Shown: piece by piece, positions 1 to 4,632 of the stretch
Position numbering within the stretch: position 1 is the first letter of the stretch
Layout: each line of letters starts with the position of its first letter
Source: Arenimonas sp.
GTDB taxonomy: Bacteria; Pseudomonadota; Gammaproteobacteria; Xanthomonadales; Xanthomonadaceae
DNA: 5,296 nucleotides
Assembly (NCBI GenBank): GCA_003497545.1
Contig: DNNT01000211.1
Span: 5,983-11,278 of the forward strand
Reading direction: 5' to 3'
The notes under the pieces: generated by a model
What the model was told of the DNA's origin: nothing
The model's input: only the letters and a program-made list of their open reading frames with translations
Database searches by the model: none
Translations under genes and position numbers: made by a program

Positions 1-22
1 AAGTAGCCGGGTGGCACCAACG

Positions 23-484
23 CTATCGCCCGCACCGCGCACCATAGGCAGGCCGGTTGCCGGCTGCCGTCGCGTCGGCTTCCGACATGAAGCGCCCGCG
101 TTTCGTTGTTCCGTAGTACCGAGTTCCTGGGCAGTGGTAAACGCCCGAACTGGAATTGACCCAGACTTCGGTGCTGGCGCTTGGCACTGCGGCTGCTGTC
201 TGGATCGCCGGCGTTGATGCCACGCTCCGGGCTCCAGCGGAGCAGCGGCGGCCGTACGCAGGGCGATAGTTCGAAGCCATGGCATCGGACTCCGCCAGGT
301 ACTTCCCCCGCTGCGTATTGCCGTAGTACTGGGTGCCCGGGCAGTTGTAGACGCCGGAGCTGGTGTTTACCCAAACCTTGGCCTCTTCGGCAGATGCAAT
401 TACTGGGCTCCAGAGGCCGAGTAACACAAACGCGGCCAGTACCAAGCCGGGCCAGCTGAAGCCCGCGAGGCTGAAGGTTTTCAT
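23..484 (-). CDS. Secreted protein with two tandem 45-residue Cys-containing repeats, function unknown
   Basis: This 153-residue protein probably acts in the periplasm or outside the cell. Residues 1-32 look like a Sec signal peptide: a Lys at position 2, a hydrophobic core at about 13-30, and an Ala-Ser-Ala cleavage site at 30-32. The mature part is two copies of one module, residues 37-81 and 107-151, joined by an Ala/Ser/Thr-rich linker. Each starts with VWVN, then SSGVY, a CPGT motif, YYG, and ends in RPAYG..C, giving two Cys per module (48/81 and 118/151) that could form a disulfide or bind a metal. I know this module as a recurrent C-terminal or stand-alone element in proteobacterial proteins of unknown role; it vaguely recalls small Cys-containing metal-binding folds. 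The ATG at 484 is chosen because AGGGG (491-495) lies 6 bases upstream and the signal peptide starts there. The same frame stays open upstream to 1057, but that part is antisense shadow. The gene ends in TAG and is divergent from the HicB-like gene. Confidence 0.82.
   Translation of the reverse strand: MKTFSLAGFSWPGLVLAAFVLLGLWSPVIASAEEAKVWVNTSSGVYNCPGTQYYGNTQRGKYLAESDAMASNYRPAYGRRCSAGARSVASTPAIQTAAAVPSASTEVWVNSSSGVYHCPGTRYYGTTKRGRFMSEADATAAGNRPAYGARCGR
32..166 (-). repeat. Repeat module 2 of the secreted protein
   Basis: This segment encodes residues 107-151, the second 45-residue copy, two residues from the C-terminus. It keeps the same Cys pair (118 and 151) at the same 33-residue spacing as copy 1. 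In this copy the residue before the first Cys is His (YHCPGT) where copy 1 has Asn, so only this copy has an adjacent His that could serve as an extra metal ligand. Confidence 0.8.
242..376 (-). repeat. Repeat module 1 of the secreted protein
   Basis: This segment encodes residues 37-81 of the secreted protein, the first 45-residue copy. I count 30 of 45 residues identical to copy 2 without gaps, including VWVN, CPGT, RPAYG and both Cys. The copies differ mainly at conservative positions (K/R, Y/F, L/M), as expected for an internal duplication kept under selection. Confidence 0.8.
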
Positions 485-572
485 GGGTAACCCCTGCCAC
501 TGCACCGTTGAATACCTAGAGGCACGCACACCGAACGAAGCGGCGGCCATCTGCGGCCACACCCGGCGCCAG

Positions 573-601
573 TTGCCGAACGTTTGGTGCGGGCGCATGC
601 T
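573..601 (+). promoter_or_regulatory. Possible sigma-70 promoter for the HicB-like gene
   Basis: TTGCCG (573-578) and CATGCT (596-601) are separated by 17 bases and lie just before the HicB-like start. The -35 element matches consensus at 4 of 6 positions and the -10 element at only 3 of 6. The predicted start would leave a leader of about 24 bases. This is a weak match found by eye and could be chance. Confidence 0.22.
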
Positions 602-631
602 CCAGCGGACCGGACCCGCGGGCTGACCCCC

Positions 632-844
632 ATGCGCTACGCCATCATCATCGAGAAGTCGGAGAACAACTACGGCGCCTGGGCCCCTGACTTGCCGGGC
701 TGCGTGGCTGTCGGCGACACCGTCGAGGAAGTCGAGCAACTGATGCGCGAGGCCATCGAATTCCACCTGGCCGGAATGCGCGAGGACGGCGACCCCATCC
801 CGCCGCCGACGGTCCAGGTCAACTACGTCGAAGTGGCGGCCTGA
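632..844 (+). CDS. HicB-family antitoxin-like protein, orphan
   Basis: This 70-residue protein matches the HicB-like partial RNase H fold. It begins with a beta strand (MRYAIIIEK), then has the hallmark WAPDLPGC at 17-24, a VGDTVEEVE turn/helix start at 27-35, the EAIEFHL helix at 40-46 and a DGDPIPPP tail at 52-59. In HicAB systems this domain binds and neutralises the HicA mRNA interferase. Two things are unusual. No HicA-like small basic gene is seen within the window on either side. The protein also ends right after the domain, with no C-terminal helix-turn-helix or ribbon-helix-helix to bind DNA, so it probably cannot autoregulate in the usual way. No good Shine-Dalgarno precedes the ATG; the choice rests on the domain beginning exactly there. 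An in-frame TTG at 584 would add 16 unlikely residues. The next gene follows after 23 bases, so the two are probably co-transcribed. The family call is firm; an antitoxin role is not. Confidence 0.85.
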   Translation: MRYAIIIEKSENNYGAWAPDLPGCVAVGDTVEEVEQLMREAIEFHLAGMREDGDPIPPPTVQVNYVEVAA

Positions 845-852
845 CGCTCTGC

Positions 853-857
853 AGGAG
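853..857 (+). promoter_or_regulatory. Ribosome binding site deciding the GTG start at 868
   Basis: AGGAG sits 10 bases before GTG 868 and 43 bases before the alternative ATG at 901, which has no purine-rich site of its own. This favours the longer product, which also gains a basic signal-peptide n-region. Confidence 0.5.
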
Positions 858-867
858 CAGCTATCCT

Positions 868-1548
868 GTGTCCGGTTCCTGGCGACGGCGTACTGACTCC
901 ATGCTCCTTCACCTGCTCTTTGCCTGGCTGTTCCAGTCTGCATCTGCGGCCGAGGTTCCCGTGTGGAACCACATGTCGTCCCGTGAAGCAGAAGGCTTCG
1001 ACTACTGCGAGTCCGACAGGAAGAACAGCGATTTCCTGGCCAAGGCCGGCCTGGCAATCATCCATGGCCCGGAAGGTATGCGGGAGTTCGATCGCGTTAC
1101 GCAGCGTCTGGTGCGCCAAGGCGTGGAACTGGCTGAATCCCTCCCTTCGCCCGAGGCTTGCCGGCTCGCCTTCCGGGAAGGCGAGAAGTATCAACGGGAG
1201 GTTGGCATCTCGGTCGGGCCGGAAGTTCGCCGCCGGGTCACCTTCAAACGCTTTGAAGATCCCGCCTTGTCGCGCGCCCACCTTGAGCTTGGCGCGCAGT
1301 GGATGCATGACGAGGCGGCCCGTGCCGTCCTCGGGAAGATTCCGGCAAATGCGCCAGAGCCTTCGATGCGCTGGGCCAGGGCGCTCGCGGAAGCCCGCAT
1401 GGGCCATGCCGCGCTGGATTCGGCCCTCGTCCTTTCGCAAGTCCACCATGAGTTCGGCGGGGTGGACCAGGTTCGTTTTGGCCAAGAGCGGGCACGGCAA
1501 GCGGAAGAGCTTGCCCAGCGCTATGGAATTTCGGTTGCGCCGCCCTGA
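868..1548 (+). CDS. Unrecognised protein with a signal peptide, probably periplasmic
   Basis: I do not recognise this 226-residue protein. With the GTG start at 868 it has a basic n-region (WRRR), a hydrophobic core (LLHLLFAWLF) and an ASA/SAA cleavage site near residues 25-28, typical of Sec export. GTG is preferred because AGGAG (853-857) lies 10 bases upstream. The alternative ATG at 901 would give 215 residues but has no visible ribosome site and leaves the signal peptide without positive charge. The mature part has only two Cys (YCESD and EACR), which could pair in the periplasm. It is otherwise mostly charged and probably helical. The C-terminal third, rich in Ala, Glu and Arg, looks like helical hairpins, perhaps TPR- or Sel1-like, though no repeat consensus is clear. 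A short phrase recurs: GISVGP in the middle and GISVAP at the end. It lies 23 bases after the HicB-like gene and probably shares its transcript. Coding is supported by codon-position GC bias and the signal peptide. Confidence 0.7.
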   Translation: MSGSWRRRTDSMLLHLLFAWLFQSASAAEVPVWNHMSSREAEGFDYCESDRKNSDFLAKAGLAIIHGPEGMREFDRVTQRLVRQGVELAESLPSPEACRLAFREGEKYQREVGISVGPEVRRRVTFKRFEDPALSRAHLELGAQWMHDEAARAVLGKIPANAPEPSMRWARALAEARMGHAALDSALVLSQVHHEFGGVDQVRFGQERARQAEELAQRYGISVAPP

Positions 1549-1628
1549 GTCGACAGTGCGGAACCGCGGGGCGATGCCCGCATTCCGGGAGTAGCATGGG
1601 CGCCAACCCACCCGGCGTCGGAGCTCCC

Positions 1629-2000
1629 ATGAACCTCGGCAACTTCTCCCTCAGCCTCGCGGTGAAGGACATCGCCGCCTCGCGCGCCTTCTACGAGGCG
1701 CTGGGTTTCACCGCCTTCCACGACCAGATGCACCACGGCTGGCTCATCATGAAAAACGGCGACACCGTGGTCGGCCTGTTCCAGGGCATGTTCGAGAAGA
1801 ACATGCTGTGCTTCAACCCGGGCTGGGACAACAGCGGCCAGAACGTTGACCCCTTCACCGACGTGCGCGAACTGCAGCGCCAGCTGAAAGCCCGCGGCAT
1901 CACGCCGGTCACCGAAGTGGACGAGACCACCACCGGCCCCGGCCACTTCATCGTCGTCGACCCCGACGGCAACCCGGTGCTGGTGGACCAGCACCGCTGA
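1629..2000 (+). CDS. VOC superfamily (glyoxalase/bleomycin-resistance/dioxygenase fold) protein
   Basis: This 123-residue protein is a single vicinal-oxygen-chelate domain and is probably cytosolic. The fold signs are a first strand and helix, FSLSLAVKDIAASRAFYEAL (6-25), a WLIMKNGDTVVGLFQGMF stretch (38-55) for the middle strands, and the closing DPDGNPVLVDQH (111-122) after a strand FIVV. Fold members include glyoxalase I, extradiol dioxygenases and antibiotic-binding proteins, so the fold alone does not give a substrate. In metal-dependent members a Glu follows the DPDGN turn; here that region reads VLVDQH, so the usual metal site may be absent or altered and an enzymatic role is uncertain. 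ATG 1629 is chosen because GGAG (1620-1623) lies 5 bases upstream and the domain begins there. ATG 1596, with GGGAG 4 bases upstream, is possible and would add 11 low-complexity residues. It converges on the small lipoprotein gene, with 8 bases between the stops. Confidence 0.9.
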   Translation: MNLGNFSLSLAVKDIAASRAFYEALGFTAFHDQMHHGWLIMKNGDTVVGLFQGMFEKNMLCFNPGWDNSGQNVDPFTDVRELQRQLKARGITPVTEVDETTTGPGHFIVVDPDGNPVLVDQHR

Positions 2001-2013
2001 GCGGAAACTCAGC
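1996..2013. terminator. Stem-loop spanning two convergent stop codons, possible bidirectional terminator
   Basis: GCTGAG (1996-2001) and CTCAGC (2008-2013) form a perfect 6-base-pair stem around the loop CGGAAA. The TGA of the VOC gene (1998-2000) lies in the left arm and the TGA of the minus-strand lipoprotein gene (2009-2011) in the right arm. Position between convergent genes suits a shared terminator or 3'-end-protecting hairpin. No T-run follows on either strand, so it is not a classical intrinsic terminator. Confidence 0.4.
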
Positions 2014-2200
2014 AGCGCCCGTACCAGTCGCCATGCGCGATGTGCGCGTCGGCGGCTTCGCGGGGGATTTCCAGCGTCTTCTTGCCCTTGTGGCAGACGA
2101 ACACGGTGTCGCCGCCGGCCTTTTCGACCATGTGCCGGTGGCGCATCTGCGCGCAGGCGGACACGGCGAACACCAGCACCAGCACGGTGAGGACTTTCAT
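2009..2200 (-). CDS. Small lipoprotein with a Cys/His-containing C-terminal motif, function unknown
   Basis: This 63-residue product is probably a membrane-anchored lipoprotein. Residues 1-15 form a short type II signal peptide (MKVLTVLVLVFAVSA) ending in the lipobox VSAC, with Cys16 the residue that would be lipidated. The mature part has only 48 residues. It contains VCHKGKKTLEIP (35-46), then AHIAHGDWYGRC (52-63), so Cys36, His37, His53, His56 and Cys63 form a compact His/Cys set. I know similar VCHKGK...H..HGD..G.C stretches as a widespread small module in secreted bacterial proteins, with no role I can name; a disulfide between the two Cys or metal binding is possible. The start is well supported by AAAGGAG (2208-2214), 7 bases upstream. 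The frame stays open farther upstream to 2533, but that is antisense to the lyase gene. It is convergent with the VOC gene and divergent from the lyase gene. Confidence 0.85.
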   Translation of the reverse strand: MKVLTVLVLVFAVSACAQMRHRHMVEKAGGDTVFVCHKGKKTLEIPREAADAHIAHGDWYGRC

Positions 2201-2244
2201 GGCGCCACTCCTTTCGTTGGTGGAGCCCCTGTTCCAGCAGCCCC

Positions 2245-2273
2245 ACGCTAGCCCTGGCGGCACCGCGGCGCAA
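2245..2273 (-). promoter_or_regulatory. Possible promoter for the small lipoprotein
   Basis: Read on the minus strand, TTGCGC (2268-2273) and TAGCGT (2245-2250) are separated by exactly 17 bases and lie about 45-75 bases before the lipoprotein start. Match to sigma-70 consensus is 4 of 6 and 3 of 6. The -35 part overlaps the GNRA-type hairpin at 2264-2279. This is a weak call. Confidence 0.25.
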
Positions 2274-2279
2274 GCCGCG
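2264..2279. other. Stem-loop with GCAA tetraloop in the divergent intergenic region
   Basis: CGCGGC (2264-2269), GCAA and GCCGCG (2274-2279) form a perfect 6-base-pair GC stem. In plus-strand RNA the loop is a GNRA tetraloop. It lies between the divergent lipoprotein and lyase genes, has no T-run after it, and overlaps the putative minus-strand -35 element. It may be an operator-like inverted repeat or simply a product of high GC content. Confidence 0.3.
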
Positions 2280-2284
2280 CGCGA

Positions 2285-2314
2285 TTGACCCGCCAAGCGC
2301 GCGGCCGGCATCCT
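2285..2314 (+). promoter_or_regulatory. Possible sigma-70 promoter for the PLP lyase gene
   Basis: TTGACC (2285-2290, 5 of 6 to consensus) is followed after 18 bases by CATCCT (2309-2314, 3 of 6). The predicted transcript would start near 2321, leaving a leader of about 45 bases before ATG 2367. The -35 is good, the -10 poor. Confidence 0.3.
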
Positions 2315-2366
2315 GAGCCACGCACGAACCCCGCCGGCCCGGCGTCGGGTCGCCAGGGGGCACTGC

Positions 2367-3530
2367 ATGGATCGTCGCCATTTCCTCGCCGCGGGTGCCG
2401 CGGCCACCGCGTCCACGCTGCTGCCAAGCAACGCCACCGCCAAAGCCGCGCCCGACAACCTGTTCCAGCACGTCAACTTCTTCTCCGACGGCCTGGCGCT
2501 CACGCCGCGCGAATACACCGCGCTGCTCGACAAGGCCGTGCAGGCGCAGAACTTCGCACCCGACTACTACTCCCGCGGCGGCGCCATCGAGGCGCTGGAA
2601 GCGAAGTTCGCCGCGCGCCTGGGCAAGGAGGCGGCCATCTTCCTGCCCACCGGCACCCTGGCCAACCAACTGGCCGTGCGAAAGCTCGCCGGCAACGACC
2701 GTCGCGTGCTGGTGCAAGCCGAAAGCCACCTCTACAACGACAGCGGTGACGCCGCCCAGGTGCTCAGCGGCCTGACGCTGCTGCCGCTGGCCCCGGGCCG
2801 CGCCGCGTTCACGCTGGACGAAGCGAAGGAATGGGCCGCGCGCTCGGCCGGCGGCCGCGTGGAAAGCCGCATCGGCGTGCTCAGCATCGAAAGCCCCGTG
2901 CGCCGCCGCCAGCATGCGTTCGTGCCTTTCGAAGAACTGGTCCGCCTCACCGGATGGGCGCGCGAGCAGGGCATCCGCTGCCACCTCGACGGCGCGCGCC
3001 TGTTCAACCTGCCGCAGCACACCGGCCGTTCGGTGAAGGAACACGCGGCGCTGTTCGACACCGTGTACGTGTCGCTGTGGAAACACTTCAACGGCGCCAG
3101 CGGCGCCATCCTGGCCGGCGACGCCGGCTTCATCGAAGGCCTGTACCACGTGCGCCGGCAGTTCGGCGGCGGGCTGCCGTATGCCTGGCCGCTGGTGGCC
3201 TTCGTCGACAGCTTCCTCGACGACTACGAAACTCAGTACGCCCGCGCCTGGCAGGCCGCCGACCAGGTCATCGCCACGCTCGAAGCCAGCGGCCACTTCA
3301 CCGCGCGCAAGCTGGAAAACGGCACCAGCACCTTCTTGCTGAAGGCCACCGGCATCACCTCCGCCGTTCTGGCCGAACGCGCGGAAAAACACGGCGTGCT
3401 GCTGCCGCGCCTGCCCGACGAGACCACGGAAATCCCGCTGCAGGTGAACACCTCGCTCCTGCGAAAATCGCCGGAAGCCGTCGCCCGGGCCTTTGACCCA
3501 CGTCAAGGCGGCCGGTCCCCGGCGGAGTAG
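2367..3530 (+). CDS. PLP-dependent beta-eliminating lyase/threonine aldolase-like enzyme with twin-arginine-like leader
   Basis: This 387-residue protein is a fold-type I PLP enzyme of the threonine aldolase/beta-eliminating lyase family. Seen in order: FFSDGLALTP (38-47), in place of the RSDTVT segment of classical threonine aldolases; PTGTLANQ (94-101), binding the PLP phosphate; ESHLYNDSGD (119-128), whose His121 would stack on PLP; HLDGAR (206-211), with Asp208 for the pyridine nitrogen; and SLWKHFNGASG (236-246), whose Lys239 would form the Schiff base. All key residues are present, so activity is likely; the substrate (threonine, allo-threonine or another beta-hydroxy amino acid) cannot be told. 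The N-terminus is MDRRHFLAAG followed by an Ala-rich stretch to about residue 28, resembling a Tat signal; such export would be unusual for this family. AGGGGG (2355-2360) lies 6 bases before the ATG. The gene is divergent from the lipoprotein and lies 48 bases before the carbamoyltransferase, so partial co-transcription is possible. Confidence 0.88.
   Translation: MDRRHFLAAGAAATASTLLPSNATAKAAPDNLFQHVNFFSDGLALTPREYTALLDKAVQAQNFAPDYYSRGGAIEALEAKFAARLGKEAAIFLPTGTLANQLAVRKLAGNDRRVLVQAESHLYNDSGDAAQVLSGLTLLPLAPGRAAFTLDEAKEWAARSAGGRVESRIGVLSIESPVRRRQHAFVPFEELVRLTGWAREQGIRCHLDGARLFNLPQHTGRSVKEHAALFDTVYVSLWKHFNGASGAILAGDAGFIEGLYHVRRQFGGGLPYAWPLVAFVDSFLDDYETQYARAWQAADQVIATLEASGHFTARKLENGTSTFLLKATGITSAVLAERAEKHGVLLPRLPDETTEIPLQVNTSLLRKSPEAVARAFDPRQGGRSPAE
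3493..3506. promoter_or_regulatory. FNR/Anr-like palindrome upstream of the carbamoyltransferase operon
   Basis: TTGAC, four bases (CCAC) and GTCAA form a perfect 5+4+5 inverted repeat. The geometry equals that of FNR/Anr sites (TTGAT, four bases, ATCAA), with one symmetrical substitution in each half. Its centre is about 79 bases before ATG 3579, inside the last codons of the lyase gene. With a class II layout (centre at -41.5) transcription would start near 3541, and TAGCGT at 3528-3533 falls at the -10 position (3 of 6 to consensus). Anaerobic control would suit an ATP-yielding carbamoyltransferase pathway, since Anr drives the arginine deiminase operon of Pseudomonas. The site may also be chance within coding sequence. 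Confidence 0.35.
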
Positions 3531-3547
3531 CGTTGGAGGTGTAAGCT

Positions 3548-3565
3548 CGGGGAGCCCCCCGTTTT
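3548..3565 (+). terminator. Short GC hairpin followed by TTTT before the carbamoyltransferase
   Basis: CGGGG (3548-3552), loop AGCC and CCCCG (3557-3561) are followed at once by TTTT (3562-3565). The stem has only 5 pairs and the T-run only 4, so termination would be weak. It could partly end lyase transcripts. The same C-run could instead pair with the GGG of the ribosome site at 3566-3570. Confidence 0.3.
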
Positions 3566-3570
3566 GGGAG
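3566..3570 (+). promoter_or_regulatory. Ribosome binding site for the carbamoyltransferase
   Basis: GGGAG lies 8 bases before ATG 3579 and fixes that start. An in-frame TTG at 3564 overlaps this site and would add only five residues, so it is not the start. Confidence 0.6.
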
Positions 3571-3578
3571 TTGCCGCC

Positions 3579-4601
3579 ATGAGGCATTTCCTCGACACCG
3601 AGGACTTCGACCGAAGCGAACTGCTCGGTCTGTTGACGCTGATCGGCCTGCTCAAACGCGCCGACAAACAAGGCGCACTTCCGCCGCTACTGGCGGGCGC
3701 CTCGCTGGGCATGATCTTCGAGGAACCGTCCACGCGCACCCGCGTGTCCTTTGAAGTGGCCATGACCAAGCTCGGCGGCCACGCGCTCTATCTCAAACCC
3801 GGTGAAATTCACCTGGGCCAGCGCGAGAGCATCAAGGACACCTCCCGCGTCATCAGCCGCATGGTGGACGCCATCGAAGCGCGCACGCTGCGCCACCAGA
3901 CGCTGCTCGAGCTGGCAGCCAACGCCACCGTTCCGGTCATCAACGGCCTGACCGACTACAACCACCCCACCCAGGTCGTGTGCGACGTGTACACGATGCT
4001 CGAACACAAGCTGCCGGAGAAGCGGCTCGAGGACCTGCGCGTGGTCTTCATCGGCGACGCCACGAACGTGTGCAGTTCGCTGCTGATGATGTGCACGCGC
4101 ATGGGCATGCACTTCACCCACGTGGCGCCGGCCCGCTACCAGGCACCCGAGGCCTGGCGCGAGATCGGTCGCCGCAACTGCCTGGTCTCCGGCGGCAGCC
4201 TGTCGATCACCGACGACCCGCTCGCGGCCGTGCGCGAGGCCGACTTCATCTACACCGACCTGTGGTGGTGGGTGGGCCAGGAGGCCGAGATCCCGGAGCG
4301 TCGCGCGGCTTTCATGCCTCGTTACCAGGTCAACGCCGCGCTGTTCGCCGCCGCGCCGCCGCACGCGAAGATGATGCATTGCCTGCCGGCCAGCCGTGGC
4401 GTCGAAGCCACCGACGACGTGCTGGACCACCCGCGCTCGATCATCTACGACCAATCCGAGAACCGCCTGCATGCCGAGAAGGCGATCCTCGTGAAGTTCA
4501 TCCATCCCCGGCTGCGCAAGGCGCCGACCGCGCTCAGGCAGTGGCACGCCGGGGAAATCCTCGCCTTCCTCGAAGACCGCAGTTCCCGACCCGCGAGTTG
4601 A
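3579..4601 (+). CDS. ptcA: Putrescine carbamoyltransferase-like enzyme (ornithine/aspartate carbamoyltransferase superfamily)
   Basis: The 340-residue product should transfer a carbamoyl group between carbamoyl phosphate and an amine. Superfamily motifs are intact: STRTR (51-55) for carbamoyl phosphate, HPTQ (129-132), and HCLP (267-270) with the active-site Cys. From memory it follows Enterococcus faecalis putrescine carbamoyltransferase (339 residues) closely: SLGMIF before STRTRVSFE, VINGxxDYNHPTQ, VVFxGDATxVC, NCxVSGGS, and MHCLPAxRG in place of the HCLPAFHD of ornithine enzymes. The substrate loop is DLWWWVGQEAE (227-237), where ornithine enzymes have an SMG signature and the E. faecalis enzyme has WYGLYEAE, so the amine is not certain. 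In putrescine pathways the enzyme works in reverse, phosphorolysing carbamoyl-putrescine to putrescine and carbamoyl phosphate, which carbamate kinase turns into ATP. A C-terminal tail (about 310-340) is of the length that forms an extra helix in putrescine enzymes. The transporter gene follows after 31 bases. The alternative is an ornithine carbamoyltransferase. Confidence 0.8.
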   Translation: MRHFLDTEDFDRSELLGLLTLIGLLKRADKQGALPPLLAGASLGMIFEEPSTRTRVSFEVAMTKLGGHALYLKPGEIHLGQRESIKDTSRVISRMVDAIEARTLRHQTLLELAANATVPVINGLTDYNHPTQVVCDVYTMLEHKLPEKRLEDLRVVFIGDATNVCSSLLMMCTRMGMHFTHVAPARYQAPEAWREIGRRNCLVSGGSLSITDDPLAAVREADFIYTDLWWWVGQEAEIPERRAAFMPRYQVNAALFAAAPPHAKMMHCLPASRGVEATDDVLDHPRSIIYDQSENRLHAEKAILVKFIHPRLRKAPTALRQWHAGEILAFLEDRSSRPAS

Positions 4602-4620
4602 GCGCGGCCGCCGTAATCCC

Positions 4621-4626
4621 AAGGAG
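4621..4626 (+). promoter_or_regulatory. Strong ribosome binding site for the transporter
   Basis: AAGGAG lies 6 bases before ATG 4633, the best ribosome site in the window. No terminator or clear promoter lies in the 31 bases after the carbamoyltransferase stop, which supports one operon with separate efficient translation of the transporter. Confidence 0.6.
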
Positions 4627-4632
4627 CCTGCC

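Noticed and set aside
485..560. Possible minus-strand promoter for the secreted-repeat gene (TATTCA-like -10 with a TTCGTT-like -35)
   Set aside because: Spacing is about 19 bases and both elements match poorly, so I cannot support a site.
363..631. Search for a HicA toxin upstream of the HicB-like gene
   Set aside because: The only plus-strand frame there (363-626) has no HicA-like features and is mostly antisense to the secreted-repeat gene.
823..1611. 262-residue open frame on the minus strand opposite the unrecognised exported protein
   Set aside because: The plus-strand frame has a ribosome site, a signal peptide and fits the spacing to the HicB-like gene. The minus-strand translation has no ribosome site or domain that I can see. 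As the plus-strand product is itself unrecognised, this rejection is less firm than the others.
1549..1628. GC hairpin GCGGG...CCCGC near 1566-1582 as a terminator after the exported protein
   Set aside because: The stem is five pairs without a T-run and is of a kind expected by chance at this GC content.
2277..2302. GCGCGC inverted repeat in the divergent intergenic region
   Set aside because: It is low-complexity GC alternation, self-complementary anywhere it occurs, and gives no specific evidence of an operator.
1521..3671. 716-residue open frame on the minus strand
   Set aside because: It runs antisense across the VOC, lipoprotein and lyase genes. It is a GC-rich shadow with low-complexity Gly/Ala/Arg/Gln composition and no recognisable domain except the lipoprotein, which is in another frame.
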